Source of the DNA: Siphonodentalium dalli
Taxonomy: Eukaryota; Mollusca; Scaphopoda; Gadilida; Siphonodentaliidae
Reading direction: 5' to 3'
DNA length: 64,000 bases
NCBI GenBank assembly: GCA_032622095.1
Contig: CP136064.1
Location: 257,773,863 to 257,837,862, forward strand
Shown here: positions 37,075-48,500 of the stretch, piece after piece
How the letters are laid out: each line of letters opens with the position of its first letter
Numbering within the stretch: the first letter of the stretch is position 1
Position numbers and translations under genes: made by a program
Notes under the pieces: generated by a model
Databases searched by the model: none
The model's input: the letters and a program-made list of their open reading frames with translations, nothing else
What the model was told of the DNA's origin: nothing

Positions 37075-37219
37075 TACAGTAATGCCCTAAATAATCGACG
37101 CCTTAACCACAGCAGAATTATGGGTAATTTTTCAGGATTTAGTTGGAAATATGGCTTATTGCCATTCATCGGAAAGCTCTCTGTGGTTAAGGAGTCGATT
37201 AATTTAGGGCATTACTGTA
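37075..37219. mobile_element. M1 MITE, short form nested in another repeat
   Basis: TA-CAGTAATGCCC to GGGCATTACTG-TA, with most of the right arm deleted. The host sequence on both sides (GTTTTGTACTGGTGGAATAT and AGATTCATGGCATGATCTAG) belongs to the family described at 40167-40604. Confidence 0.85.
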
Positions 37220-37463
37220 GCTGGAGTAGAGATTCATGGCATGATCTAGCCTTTTTCATGAATATATGACATTTCCAGTCGGAAAAGAAATGTTCCCTGA
37301 ATCGAATAATAAACTGTGTGTAATCTGGTGTCTAATGTCAAGTCCATTGAAGATAATGTATTATTTCATCTCGAGTTACAAGGCTATCTGTCAACATTTA
37401 AATGTTAAAACATGAAATTTTATACTCAGAAAATGAAGAGAGCTAATTCATGCCATACACATG

Positions 37464-37680
37464 TACAGTAATGCCCTAAGTAATCAACCCCTTAACCACA
37501 GCAGAATTATGGGTAACTTTTCAGGATTTAGTCGGAAATATGGCTTGTTGCCATTCATCGGAAAGCTCTCGGGGAGAGCTTTCCGATGAATGGCAACAAG
37601 CCATATTTCCGACTAAATCCTGAAAAGTTACCCATAATTCTGCTGTGGTTAAGGAGTCGATTAATTAGGGCATTACTGTA
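37464..37680. mobile_element. M1 MITE, near-perfect palindrome
   Basis: TA-CAGTAATGCCC to GGGCATTACTG-TA. The two arms are almost identical over ~105 bp, with the centre at CTCTCGGGGAGAG. This is the best-preserved copy and a good consensus source. Confidence 0.92.
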
Positions 37681-37738
37681 CAGACAGATCGCAGTGGAAA
37701 TGGACCACACATAAAACCAGCAGGATGTCAAGCCTGCA

Positions 37739-38032
37739 TATAGTGTGTCTGTCATTTGAAGATTAAGGTCCCCAGAGGGTGAATTTAATGCATCACCAAA
37801 TTCACCCTCTGGGAACCTCATTCTGCTTAGGCATAAACTTCTATAGGAGACTTAGGATCAAATTGAAGTTACCCAGTCGCAGTTGGTGATGTTCACCCAC
37901 TAGTCACCTCGATTATGCATTTTATTTTCCGCAAATTAGGGGATAGTCCACTGTGTGGGTTAGCATCACTAAATTCACCCTCTGGGCGGGACCTCATTCT
38001 GCAAATGACAGACACACTATTTGCAGGCATGA
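37739..38032. mobile_element. M2 MITE, internally deleted
   Basis: Ends CAAGCCTGCATATAGTGTG and CACTATTTGCAGGCATG. The first palindrome is reduced to a short loop. Confidence 0.8.
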
Positions 38033-38639
38033 GTACAAGAAAATACATACTGTACACAACATTGTACCAGAAAACCATAGTCAGGAATGGTAAGTGGCTC
38101 AAGATCATATATTATATACCCATGATTGTAATTATAGAATATAAAATATATTGGTTTTGTGATTACCAACTCAGAATTCCGTTAAAATAACAATAACAAC
38201 CAGCACCTAATTAACGAACCAGCGGCCGACTCGGCCGTCTCCGACCACAACCCCCAGTGGGCTGCAGAACGAAAAATGTCTATAAAAGTTGAAATATAAG
38301 ACTTACAAATTATCTTTTTCATTTCTTTTGTTTGTATTTGGCATAGCTTATCACAAACTAAAAATCAATATAATTGACATAATGTTAACAACAATAATCG
38401 AAATTGAAATTCCCAACTACACCTTTTACCAGACTCGGCCTTGCAGTTTGACTGGTCACAGTTCGACTTTTAATCCTCCCAAAAATTCCCATTCTATAAA
38501 TAAAACACCCATGCGCCCAGGCAAAACAAGAATCTCTACATTAGTATACAAGCGGAGCGTGCGTAATAATGACATGTTTATTATCCATCTGTATGTTTAT
38601 CAAAATGACGTCACCCGGAGTCCTGATAACTTTTATAAA
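38033..38639. other. No gene called; one GC-rich patch
   Basis: A GC-rich 60-bp stretch (GCGGCCGACTCGGCCGTCTC near 38222) interrupts AT-rich sequence. The plus frame at 38289-38666 has no recognisable domain and runs into a satellite. Confidence 0.4.
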
Positions 38640-39305
38640 AGTCATATTGTACTGATGCCAATATGACTTTCGTATTGTACTGATTCCAATATGACTTTCG
38701 TATTGTACTGAGTCCTATATGACTTTCGTATTGTACTGAGTCCTATATGACTTTCGTATTGTACTGAGTCCTATATGACATTCGTATTATACTGATTCCA
38801 ATATGACATTCGTATTGTACTGATTCCAATATGACTTTCGTATTGTACGGAGTCCTATATGACTTTTGTATTGTACTGAGTCCTATATGACATTCGTATT
38901 GTACTGAGTCCTATATGACTTTCGTATTGTACTGATTCCAATATGACTTTCGTATTGTACTGAGTCCTATATGACTTTGGTATTGTACTGAGTCCTATAT
39001 GACTTTCGTATTGTACTGAGTCCTATATGACATTCGTATTGTACTGATTCCAATATGACATTCGTATTGTACTGATTCCAATATGACTTTCGTATTGTAC
39101 TGAGTCCTATATGACTTTCGTATTGTACTGAGTCCTATATGACTTTTGTATTGTACTGAGTCCTATATGACATTCGTATTGTACTGAGTCCTATATGACT
39201 TTCGTATTGTACTGAGTCCTATATGACATTCGTATTGTACTGATTCCAATATGACATTCGTATTGTACTGATTCCAATATGACTTTCGTATTGTACTGAG
39301 TCCAA
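38640..39305. repeat. 28-bp satellite, about 23 copies of two monomer types
   Basis: The unit is TATGACTTTCGTATTGTACT plus GAGTCCTA; the second type has GATTCCAA. TTTCG/ATTCG variants also occur. Blocks of the two types recur in the same order near 38720-38900 and 39000-39260, a sign of block duplication. Confidence 0.95.
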
Positions 39306-39780
39306 AATGACTTTCAGGACTCCTGTGATGACAGGTAGTATATTCTTGACACTTTCAGGAGTCCAGTATGACTTTTTCCAGGAGCATCATGTGACGGATT
39401 ATGCTCAATCAGAAATTGTGTCAGTAAAGGGATGGGTAATAATTCTTCATATATATCATATCAAGACGTTTTAAAGACATCAGACTATTAGCAGGAACAC
39501 TGGTACTGTATCCAATCGAAATAATAAAATGAAAAGCCCATAATATATATACTCTCTTAATATTCAGATAAATTTGTTTATTTTGATAATGATGATGTTA
39601 ATACAGAAGGGACTACATTAAAATCTAATAAAGACCACAAAACCACACTCCAATGTTTAATGGACAGCATTTATGATAAGTAGAGACATTATTTGGTGAT
39701 ATAGCCAGCAACTTATTGATTTATAATGGCCACAATGTAAATAGCTCTTAACTTATCTGGGTTAGTGTATAAGTTAGAAC
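39306..39780. other. No feature seen
   Basis: Begins with two TTTCAGGA(C/G)TCC copies at the satellite edge; the remainder is AT-rich and unrecognised. Confidence 0.5.
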
Positions 39781-40043
39781 TTAACCCTTCCATGACTGGA
39801 GCCTCTTGATTTTTTACAATAACCCTGTGCCACAGCATTCTCTTATATATGAGAGTCTCCCAAAGGGAGCCTTGCATATATAAGAGAATGCATTGGCCTA
39901 ACAATATTTACCTTGACCTTGTAAGCCAGTGCATTCTCTTATATATGTGAGGCTTCCTATGGGAGACTTGCATATATAAGGGAATGCACTGGCACAGTAT
40001 CTTTAATGATGCATCAGCACAGTTCTTGTCATGATAGGGTTAA
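39781..40043. mobile_element. P2 MITE
   Basis: TTAACCCTTCCATGAC to CATGATAGGGTTAA with TTAA at each end. Two hairpins carry CTCCCAAAGGGAG and TCCTATGGGA centres. Confidence 0.88.
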
Positions 40044-40166
40044 ACGTAGAGTGTCTGAATTTGGTAGCTGGGGTGGATCGGGGCTGTCGGAAGTCGGAAT
40101 GAGGGGGGATGTGGGGGTGCTGGAGGCGAGGTAGATCATGCCATGAATGTCTACTTTATCTACGCC

Positions 40167-40604
40167 CATAGAGATCATATTCCACAAGTACAAAACCTGG
40201 GAATTTGTTTTATGTACTGACCCGTTCTGACAGGGAACTTTATAGCATTGAACAAACAAGGCAGAGAATATACTTCTTTGTTAATATTTGTTCCTCAATA
40301 ATCTACTTCACAGTAGGGATGGTCCCAGCTTGAGATTGCATGGTTTTTTGGTGACATATTTGAGGCGATATCGTAATAAACATTGAATTAATCACCTGGG
40401 AGAAATTCCATATGTGTATAAAGCGATGCAAAGCAAAATCGCTCACAAAGTGACCTTCACCTAGCGCGATCTACATTATTAAGGAACAGACTGGTATTAA
40501 CTAAGAAATATATTACCTGCACTGTTTTTTCAATGTTATAAACTTAATCAACATCAAACAGTTCCCAGGTTTCTGAACATGTTGAATATGATCTCTATGG
40601 GCAT
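40167..40604. mobile_element. Inverted-repeat element with GCCCATAGAGATC ends
   Basis: The left end GCCCATAGAGATCATATTCC and the right end GAATATGATCTCTATGGGC are inverted; both continue into an AAACCTGGGAA motif or its complement. The centre contains GATATCGTAATAAACATTG and CACCTGGGAGAAATT. Related copies lie at 63280-63572 and around 37020-37260. The 40044-40166 stretch to its left is GC-rich and open in three frames but lacks convincing splice sites. Confidence 0.55.
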
Positions 40605-40679
40605 GGCTGGTGTAGAGATGAGATTACAGTGATAGGGCTACAGTCATTACAGTCAGTGACCATGAAATAACTCTTGAGT

Positions 40680-40815
40680 TACAGTAATGCCCTAAGTAAT
40701 TGACTCCTTTATACCACAGCAGAACTATGGGTAACTTTTCATGATTTAGTCGGAAATATGGCTTGTTGTCATTCATCGGAAAGCTCTCGAGTCGATTACT
40801 TAGGGCATTACTGTA
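40680..40815. mobile_element. M1 MITE, short form
   Basis: TA-CAGTAATGCCC to GGGCATTACTG-TA. The right arm is largely deleted, as in the 37075-37219 copy, but with a different breakpoint. Confidence 0.85.
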
Positions 40816-43470
40816 TCTTGGTCAGGATCCTGGTGTTACCAAGGGACCCAAGGTTTTTGATACTTTTAATCCAGGTAGTGATTTCATTTCGGTTTTGGTT
40901 TTGGTATGTTTTTTGTAGAAAAACCAGGTTTTGGTTTGGGTTATGGTTTTACTCAGTACACCAATTACTATATGCATAGAGCAGATGGTGTAATATTTGA
41001 CATAATATTTGCAGCCATTTTCCAGTGATTTCCATAGTCAAAGGCAATATGTGCCATTATTGCTCATATGATATCCAAATGTTCCAAATTGAAACTGCTG
41101 CTAGTAATGGTGAAAAATAGCAGATGACAAAAGTGTGCACTTACCACACGTCTTGTAAAAGCGACATTCAGTGACCATGCAGCGGTGTCAGTTAATTGAA
41201 GCCAGAAGAATAGGTTTTATAGAATATATTGGTTGCAGTTTGGTTTTGAAATAAAACTGAAAGAAAACCGAGAAACCGTAAAACCGCACATCACTTTATC
41301 CAGGACATAATCTTCATACCCCCCAATGACTCCTCGATTAAGCTAGTCCTGCTGAAAGCACACAATGACATGTATCTACGACTAGGTTTTTAACATTGCT
41401 GTAATATCAGTTTCAAGTTCATCGTATTCCCCAAGAGCCCAATGTTTTTAATATATAACACTTTCTATCAAGGACATAATCTTCATTTTCAATTTCTGAA
41501 ATACCACAGAGAGAAAGTCCTGGTGAAAGCAGTAACAATTCCACTCCAATTATGCAACAATTCCACTCCAATTATCATATGACAGACAGAAGTTAGGTTA
41601 TTGCCTGGGACAGAGCTTCCCAGATGGGTACAAAATGTCGAGCTCATTAAAGGAGAATAATAATTCCTGAAACTGAATCCCAAATTCTCTCGACTTAGGC
41701 AAGTGACACTAAACAAACTATGGGATCATTCAGCTATCATATGGAAAAACATTTGAGAAATACAAAGACTTGCCACCATGACCTGAATGTGCAACTATTA
41801 TTTTTTTTAAATAGCCTTGGTCTGTGATATCGGAATCAGGATCCTGGTGTTACAAAGGAGACCCCCCCCCCCCCCAAGGTTTTTTTTAAATAAAACACTT
41901 TTTATCCAGGACATAATCTTCATTTTCAAAGTACATGTACCCCCAACGACTACTCCTAGATACATGTAGCTAGCCGTGCTGAAAGAACACAATGACATGA
42001 ATCTACCACTAGGTTTTTAACATTGCCGCAATATCAATTTCAGGTTCATCATATCCCCAAGAGCCCAATGTTTTTTATATATAACACTTTCTATCCAGGA
42101 CATAATCTTCATTTTCAATTTCTGAAATACCACAGAGAGTAAGTCATGGTTAAAGCATACAACACTCTTATGACAGACTGAAGTTAGGTTATATATTGCC
42201 TGGGACAGAGCTTCCCAGATGGGTACAAACTGTGGAGCTCATTAAAGGAGAATAATTAATGCCTGAAACTGAATCCCAAATTCTCTGACTTACACATTGA
42301 ACTGACACTAACCTAACTGTGGGATCATTCAGCTGTCAAACAGAAAAAAAAATTGAGAAATATAAAGACTTGCCACCATGACCTGAATGAACGACTATTT
42401 TTTTTACATAGCTTTTGGCCGATGATATCGGAATCAGGATCCTGGTGTAACAAAGGACACCCCCCCCCCCCAAGGTTTTTTAAAAATAAAACACTTTTTA
42501 TCCAGGACATAATCTTCATTTTCAATTTTCGAGGTACCCCTACGACTGCACGATAGCTAGTCCTGCTGAAAGCGTACAATGACATGAATCTACGACATTT
42601 AACATCTAAGTTTTTAACATTGCCGCAATATCAATTTCAGGTTCATGGTATTCCCCAAGAGCCCAATGTTTTTTTTATATATAACACTTTCTATCCAGGA
42701 CATAATCTTCATTTTCAATTTCTGAAATACCACAGAGAGAAAGTCCTGGTGAAAGCACCAACAATTCCACTCCAATTATGCAACAATTCCACTCCAATTA
42801 TCATATGACAGACAGAAGTTAGGTTATTGCCTGGGACAGAGCTTCCCAGATGGGTAAAAAATGTGGAGCTCATTAAAGGAGAATAATAATGCCTGAAACT
42901 GAATCCCAAATTCTCTCCACTTAGGCAAGTGACACTAAACAAACTATGGGATCATTCAGCTGTCATACGGAAAACCATTTGAGAAATACAAAGACTTGCC
43001 ACCATGACCTGAATGTACAACTAGTTTTTTTTCACATAGCTTTGGCCCGTGATATCGTAATCAGGATCCTGGTGTTACAAAGGACACCCCCCCCCAGGTT
43101 TTTTTAAAATAAAACACTTTTAATCCAGTATATAATCTTCATTTAAAATTTTCGAAGTACCCCCAATTACTCTTCGATTTATAAGATAGTCCTGCTGAAA
43201 GCACACAATGACATGTATCTACGACTAAATTTTTAACATTGCTGCAATGTCAGGTTCATAGTATTCCCAAGAGCCCAATGTTTTTAATATATAACACTTT
43301 TTATCCAGGACATAATCTTCATTTTCAATTTCTGAAATACCACAGAGAGAAAGTCCTGGTGAAAGCACCAACAATTCCACTCCAATTATCATATGACAGA
43401 CAGAAGTTAGGTTATTGCCTGGGACAGAGCTTCCCAGATGGGTACAAAATGTGGAGCTCATCAAAGCTTA
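40816..43470. repeat. ~600-bp tandem repeat, four copies, the first interrupted
   Basis: ATCAGGATCCTGGTGT(T/A)ACAAAGG or its variant marks copy starts near 40820, 41830, 42430 and 43060. Within each, GACATAATCTTCATTTTCAA occurs twice and TGGGACAGAGCTTCCCAGAT once. Each of the last three carries a C tract near its start. The first copy contains about 450 bp of extra sequence (40850-41280). Minus-strand frames of 75-79 residues recur in three copies but have no recognisable domain and differ in length. Confidence 0.85.
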
Positions 43471-43731
43471 ATAATGGGATGAGAGGGAACTAATATAATT
43501 ACTGTTATATCGATGGTTCAGAAGGGACAGACAGCTGAAGTAGCACATAATTAGCAATTACTTGTTAATTAACCTAATAACCTTATCCTTATGGTGTCTG
43601 AAAGTGCAGTACAAAAGCACTAGATAAGGTTAGGAAGAATGAAGTACAATAGGTGGTATATTTACAAGCAAGCAACACCCACCCCCCCCCCCCCCCAATA
43701 CTTATCAAACACTTCTCAAGTTGTCCCGTCA

Positions 43732-43994
43732 TTAACCCTTTCATGACTGGAGCTTACTGAAATTTTGTGAAAACATTGTGCCAATGCATTCTTTTATATA
43801 TGCGAGTCTCCCAAAATGAGCCTTGCATATATAAGAGAATGCATTGGCCTCATTATATTTACATTAGCATTATAAGCCAGTGTATTCTCTTATATATGCG
43901 AGGCTCCCTATTGGAGACATGTATATATAAGAGAATGCACTGGCACAGGGTCTTTAAAGCTGCATCAGCGCAGCTCCCACCATAAGAGGGTTAA
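43732..43994. mobile_element. P2 MITE
   Basis: TTAACCCTTTCATGACTGG to CCATAAGAGGGTTAA with TTAA at both ends. Both hairpins are present, one with the centre CTCCCAAAATGAG. Confidence 0.88.
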
Positions 43995-44129
43995 TAACAA
44001 TAAATAACAATCATTGTATCATTCATGATGCATAAAGGTGGTTTTTCAAACATATTTAGTCATGTGTTTACACCCCCATGCCCCGAGCAAGGTGTTTTAA
44101 CACTTTCTAATCATCATATTGACAAGTAG

Positions 44130-44284
44130 TTATCCCATAGGAAATGTTCAGATAATAATTTCTGTACTTTTATTTATCTGTCGTCTGCTTATATTACCTG
44201 TGCATGCCTCCAAATCAATAATAGACCATTCCGATCACACTATTTAACTGACTTGGAGAATCCATTTAGTATAGAAAGGTTTAT
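44130..44284. mobile_element. P4 element fragment
   Basis: GTCGTCTGCTTATATTACCT, ATCAATAATAGACCATTCC and GGAGAATCCATTTAGTA, ending AGAAAGGTTTATT. Matches 6392-6544 and 62110-62338. Confidence 0.5.
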
Positions 44285-44534
44285 TCATCATGAATAAATG
44301 GGAAACTCGGTGTCGTTATTCATGCAATCTCTATCCTTATGTATATCATTACACCCCCACCCCACCAGACCTGACTAGTTCCTGCCTTGTGAACACAATT
44401 AATCACTGCTATGCTAAAATGAAAACAGTGCTGAGTGTGTGCATGCATGCCTTATGGTGCTAAAAGAATACATATATACAACCTCTGTAAGCTAAAAATA
44501 AATGGATACGGCACATATAATATTTATGTTATAC

Positions 44535-44731
44535 CTGTGAATCCATATTGAAATCGCCGAGAAGGTCGATTCCGTTAGAATAACTCATGTCTGTGTTGCT
44601 GGCAGGACTGAAAGGGTCAAATTCCAGCAAATTGTCATGTGACGTTGGCGTGACTTTCTTACTGATGGCTGCAGGCTGTTCTCCAAACTCCAACAACTCG
44701 TCAAACTGCGACATGGTCCGCTGGACGGCTT
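44535..44731 (-). CDS. Internal coding exon B of an unidentified gene, adaptor-like
   Basis: The exon is 197 bp. On the minus strand it follows GGTTTTCTTCAG, a good 3' splice site, and ends TTCACAG/GTAT, a 5' splice site. The first two bases complete a codon opened by exon A (G + AA = Glu); 65 codons follow and the exon ends in phase 0. The protein part starts AVQRTMSQFDELLEF and contains LLEFDPF and DLLGDF. LLEFD fits the clathrin-box pattern and DPF is an AP-2 appendage-binding motif, so a disordered endocytic adaptor is possible. The segment is acidic with no cysteine and no globular domain. I do not recognise the family. Codon use is more GC-rich than the flanks. The next downstream exon was not found; it must begin in phase 0 below 44533. 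An alternative reading starts translation at the internal Met. Confidence 0.72.
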
Positions 44732-44746
44732 CTGAAGAAAACCATA

Positions 44747-44986
44747 CAAGCCTTGAAATAGTGTGTCATTTGCAGAATGAGGTCCCCATAGGGTGAAATT
44801 AGTGACACTACTCCACACAGCAGGCTAGTATCACTAAATCACCCTCTGGGGACCTCATTCTCCTTAGGCCTCGTCTTCTGGGAAGTAACTATAGTCTTAA
44901 ATAAAAAAATTAACTTTTTCCCTTCTGTTCAGTTTCTATATACAATAATTTGCAGAAAATAAAATTAATAACTCAGGCGACAATTT
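44747..44986. mobile_element. M2 MITE beside the exon B splice acceptor
   Basis: The CAAGCCTTGAAATAGTGTG terminus starts at 44747, 14 bp upstream (minus sense) of the exon B acceptor AG at 44732-44733. One palindrome and the spacer are present; the far end is truncated. Between MITE and exon only about 13 intronic bases remain, so part of the branch-point region must lie in the MITE. Confidence 0.8.
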
Positions 44987-44999
44987 TTTTTGCAAAAAC

Positions 45000-45190
45000 T
45001 TTATAAAATGAAAAACTCTGCTCAAATAATGTCACAATCACATGTATTTCCTATGGCAGCAACTACCTGTACCAAGTTTGTTTTAATTTGACCAGAAAAT
45101 GAAGGAATACAAGCTTGGACAAAGTTGCATCCACAGATTGTCAGTCAGACAGACGGATGGATGAACAGAGAGATAAGTTGTTTCCAGTTT
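45000..45190. repeat. LINE-like tail fragment
   Basis: CTGTACCAAGTTTGTTTTAA, GACCAGAAAATGA and CAGTCAGACAGACGGATGGA resemble the tails at 16.2 and 32.3 kb. Confidence 0.45.
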
Positions 45191-45445
45191 ACTCATCCGT
45201 AAACTTGTTGCAGGAAGCATAAATAGTCAGCAATACTGACACTGCAGCACATATGAAACAACAACTTACCACACTGTAGCCTTCTAAAACTGAGAAACAA
45301 CATGAAACTCAATTCCCCCCCATATAGATGACCAAAGCGTTCATACAGGGACAAGCATAGAGGATTTAAATTGGGAGAAGTCACTTGTCCCTATTAGATT
45401 ATTAGGGACAAATGGACTGTTATCAAGAAGTCATAATCAGGGTTC

Positions 45446-45509
45446 ACCCTGAAAAGTTACCCATAATTCTGCTGTGGTTAAGGAGTCGATTATTTAGGGC
45501 AATACTGTA
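45446..45509. mobile_element. M1 MITE fragment (right end only)
   Basis: CCTGAAAAGTTACCCATAAT through GGGCAATACTGTA. The left arm and centre are absent. It lies just before the 55-bp satellite. Confidence 0.8.
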
Positions 45510-45540
45510 TACCATTATAATCAGCCTTCTACGGTCCAAT

Positions 45541-48500
45541 AAGTATTATGCAAATACAATAGCTCATTTATAAAATGATTGCCATGAGTAAGTACACCAT
45601 TATAATAAGTATTGTTCTCATTTATAAAATGATTGCCATGAGTAAGTACACCATTATAATAAGTATTATTCTCATTTATAAAATGATTGCCATGAGTAAG
45701 TACACCAATATAATAAGTATTATTCTCATTTATAAAATGATTGCCATGAGTGTAAGTACACCATTATAATAAGTATTATTCTCATTTATAAAATGATTGC
45801 CATGAGTAAGTACACCATTATAATAAGTATTATTCTCATTTATAAAATGATTGCCATGAGTAAGTACACCATTATAATAAGTATTATTCTCATTTATAAA
45901 ATGATTGCCATGAGTAAGTACACCATTATAATAAGTATTATTCTCATTTATAAAATGATTGCCATGAGTGTAAGTACACCATTATAATAAGTATTATTCT
46001 CATTTATAAAATGATTGCCATGAGTAAGTACACCATTATAATAAGTATTGTTCTCATTTATAAAATGATTGCCATGAGTGTAAGTACACCATTATAATAA
46101 GTATTATTCTCATTTATAAAATGATTGCCATGAGTAAGTACACCATTATAATAAGTATTATTCTCATTTATAAAATGATTGCCATGAGTATAAGTACACC
46201 ATTATAATAAGTATTATTCTCATTTATAAAATGATTGCAATGAGTAAGTACACCATTATAATAAGTATTGTTCTCATTTATAAAATGATTGCCATGAGTG
46301 TAAGTACACCATTATAATAAGTATTATTCTCATTTATAAAATGATTGCCATGAGTAAGTACACCATTATAATAAGTATTATTCTCATGTATAAAATGATT
46401 GCCATGAGTAAGTACACCATTATAATAAGTATTATTCTCATTTATAAAATGATTGCCATCAGTAAGTACACCATTATAATAAGTATTATTCTCATGTATA
46501 AAATGATTGCCATGAGTAAGTACACCATTATAATAAGTATTGTTCTCATTTATAAAATGATTGCCATGAGTATAAGTACACCATTATAATAAGTATTATT
46601 CTCATTTATAAAATGATTGCCATGAGTATAAGTACACCATTATAATAAGTATTATTCTCATTTATAAAATGATTGCCATGAGTATAAGTACACCATTATA
46701 ATAAGTATTATTCTCATTTATAAAATGATTGCCATGAGTAAGTACACCATTATAATAAGTATTATTCTCATTTATAAAATGATTGCCATGAGTAAGTACA
46801 CCATTATAATAAGTATTATTCTCATTTATAAAATGATTGCCATGAGTAAGTACACCATTATAATAAGTATTATTCTCATTTATAAAATGATTGCCATGAG
46901 TATAAGTACACCATTATAATAAGTATTATTCTCATTTATAAAATGATTGCCATGAGTAAGTACACCATTATAATAAGTATTATTCTCATTTATAAAATGA
47001 TTGCCATGAGTGTAAGTACACCATTATAATAAGTATTATTCTCATTTATAAAATGATTGCCATGAGTAAGTACACCATTATAATAAGTATTATTCTCATT
47101 TATAAAATGATTGCCATGAGTGTAAGTACACCATTATAATAAGTATTATTCTCATTTATAAAATGATTGCCATGAGTGTAAGTACACCATTATAATAAGT
47201 ATTATTCTCATTTAGAAAATGATTGCCATGAGTGTAAGTACACCATTATAATAAGTATTATTCTCATTTATAAAATGATTGCCATGAGTAAGTACACCAT
47301 TATAATAAGTATTGTTCTCATTTATAAAATGATTGCCATGAGTATAAGTACACCATTATAATAAGTATTATTCTCATTTATAAAATGATTGCCATGAGTA
47401 AGTACACCATTATAATAAGTATTATTCTCATTTATAAAATGATTGCCATGAGTGTAAGTACACCATTATAATAAGTATTATTCTCATTTATAAAATGATT
47501 GCCATGAGTAAGTACACCATTATAATAAGTATTATTCTCATTTATAAAATGATTGCCATGAGTGTAAGTACACCATTATAATAAGTATTATTCTCATTTA
47601 TAAAATGATTGCCATGAGTAAGTACACCATTATAATAAGTATTATTCTCATTTATAAAATGATTGCCATGAGTGTAAGTACACCATTATAATAAGTATTA
47701 TTCTCATTTATAAAATGATTGCCACGAGTAAGTACACCATTATAATAAGTATTATTCTCATTTATAAAATGATTGCCATGAGTAAGTACACCATTATAAT
47801 AAGTATTATTCTCATTTATAAAATGATTGCCATGAGTGTAAGTACACCATTATAATAAGTATTATTCTCATTTATAAAATGATTGCCATGAGTAAGTACA
47901 CCATTATAATAAGTATTGTTCTCATTTATAAAATGATTGCCATGAGTGTAAGTACACCATTATAATAAGTATTATTCTCATTTATAAAATGATTGCCATG
48001 AGTAAGTACACCATTATAATAAGTATTGTTCTCATTTATAAAATGATTGCCATGAGTATAAGTACACCATTATAATAAGTATTATTCTCATTTATAAAAT
48101 GATTGCCATGAGTATAAGTACACCATTATAATAAGTATTATTCTCATTTATAAAATGATTGCCATGAGTAAGTACACCATTATAATAAGTATTATTCTCA
48201 TTTATAAAATGATTGCCATGAGTATAAGTACACCATTATAATAAGTATTATTCTCATTTATAAAATGATTGCCATGAGTAAGTACACCATTATAATAAGT
48301 ATTATTCTCATTTATAAAATGATTGCCATGAGTGTAAGTACACCATTATAATAAGTATTATTCTCATTTATAAAATGATTGCCATGAGTAAGTACACCAT
48401 TATAATAAGTATTGTTCTCATTTATAAAATGATTGCCATGAGTATAAGTACACCATTATAATAAGTATTATTCTCATTTATAAAATGATTGCCATGAGTA

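Noticed and set aside
38289-38666. 125-residue plus-strand frame
   Set aside because: No domain, AT-rich codon use like the flanks, and it ends inside the 28-bp satellite.
40044-40166. GC-rich stretch with a Ser/Thr/Pro-rich minus frame (SSTPTSPLIPTSDSPDPPQ) as a possible next exon of the adaptor-like gene
   Set aside because: All three minus frames are open, the phase does not match exon B, and there is no convincing donor before the adjoining P2 MITE.
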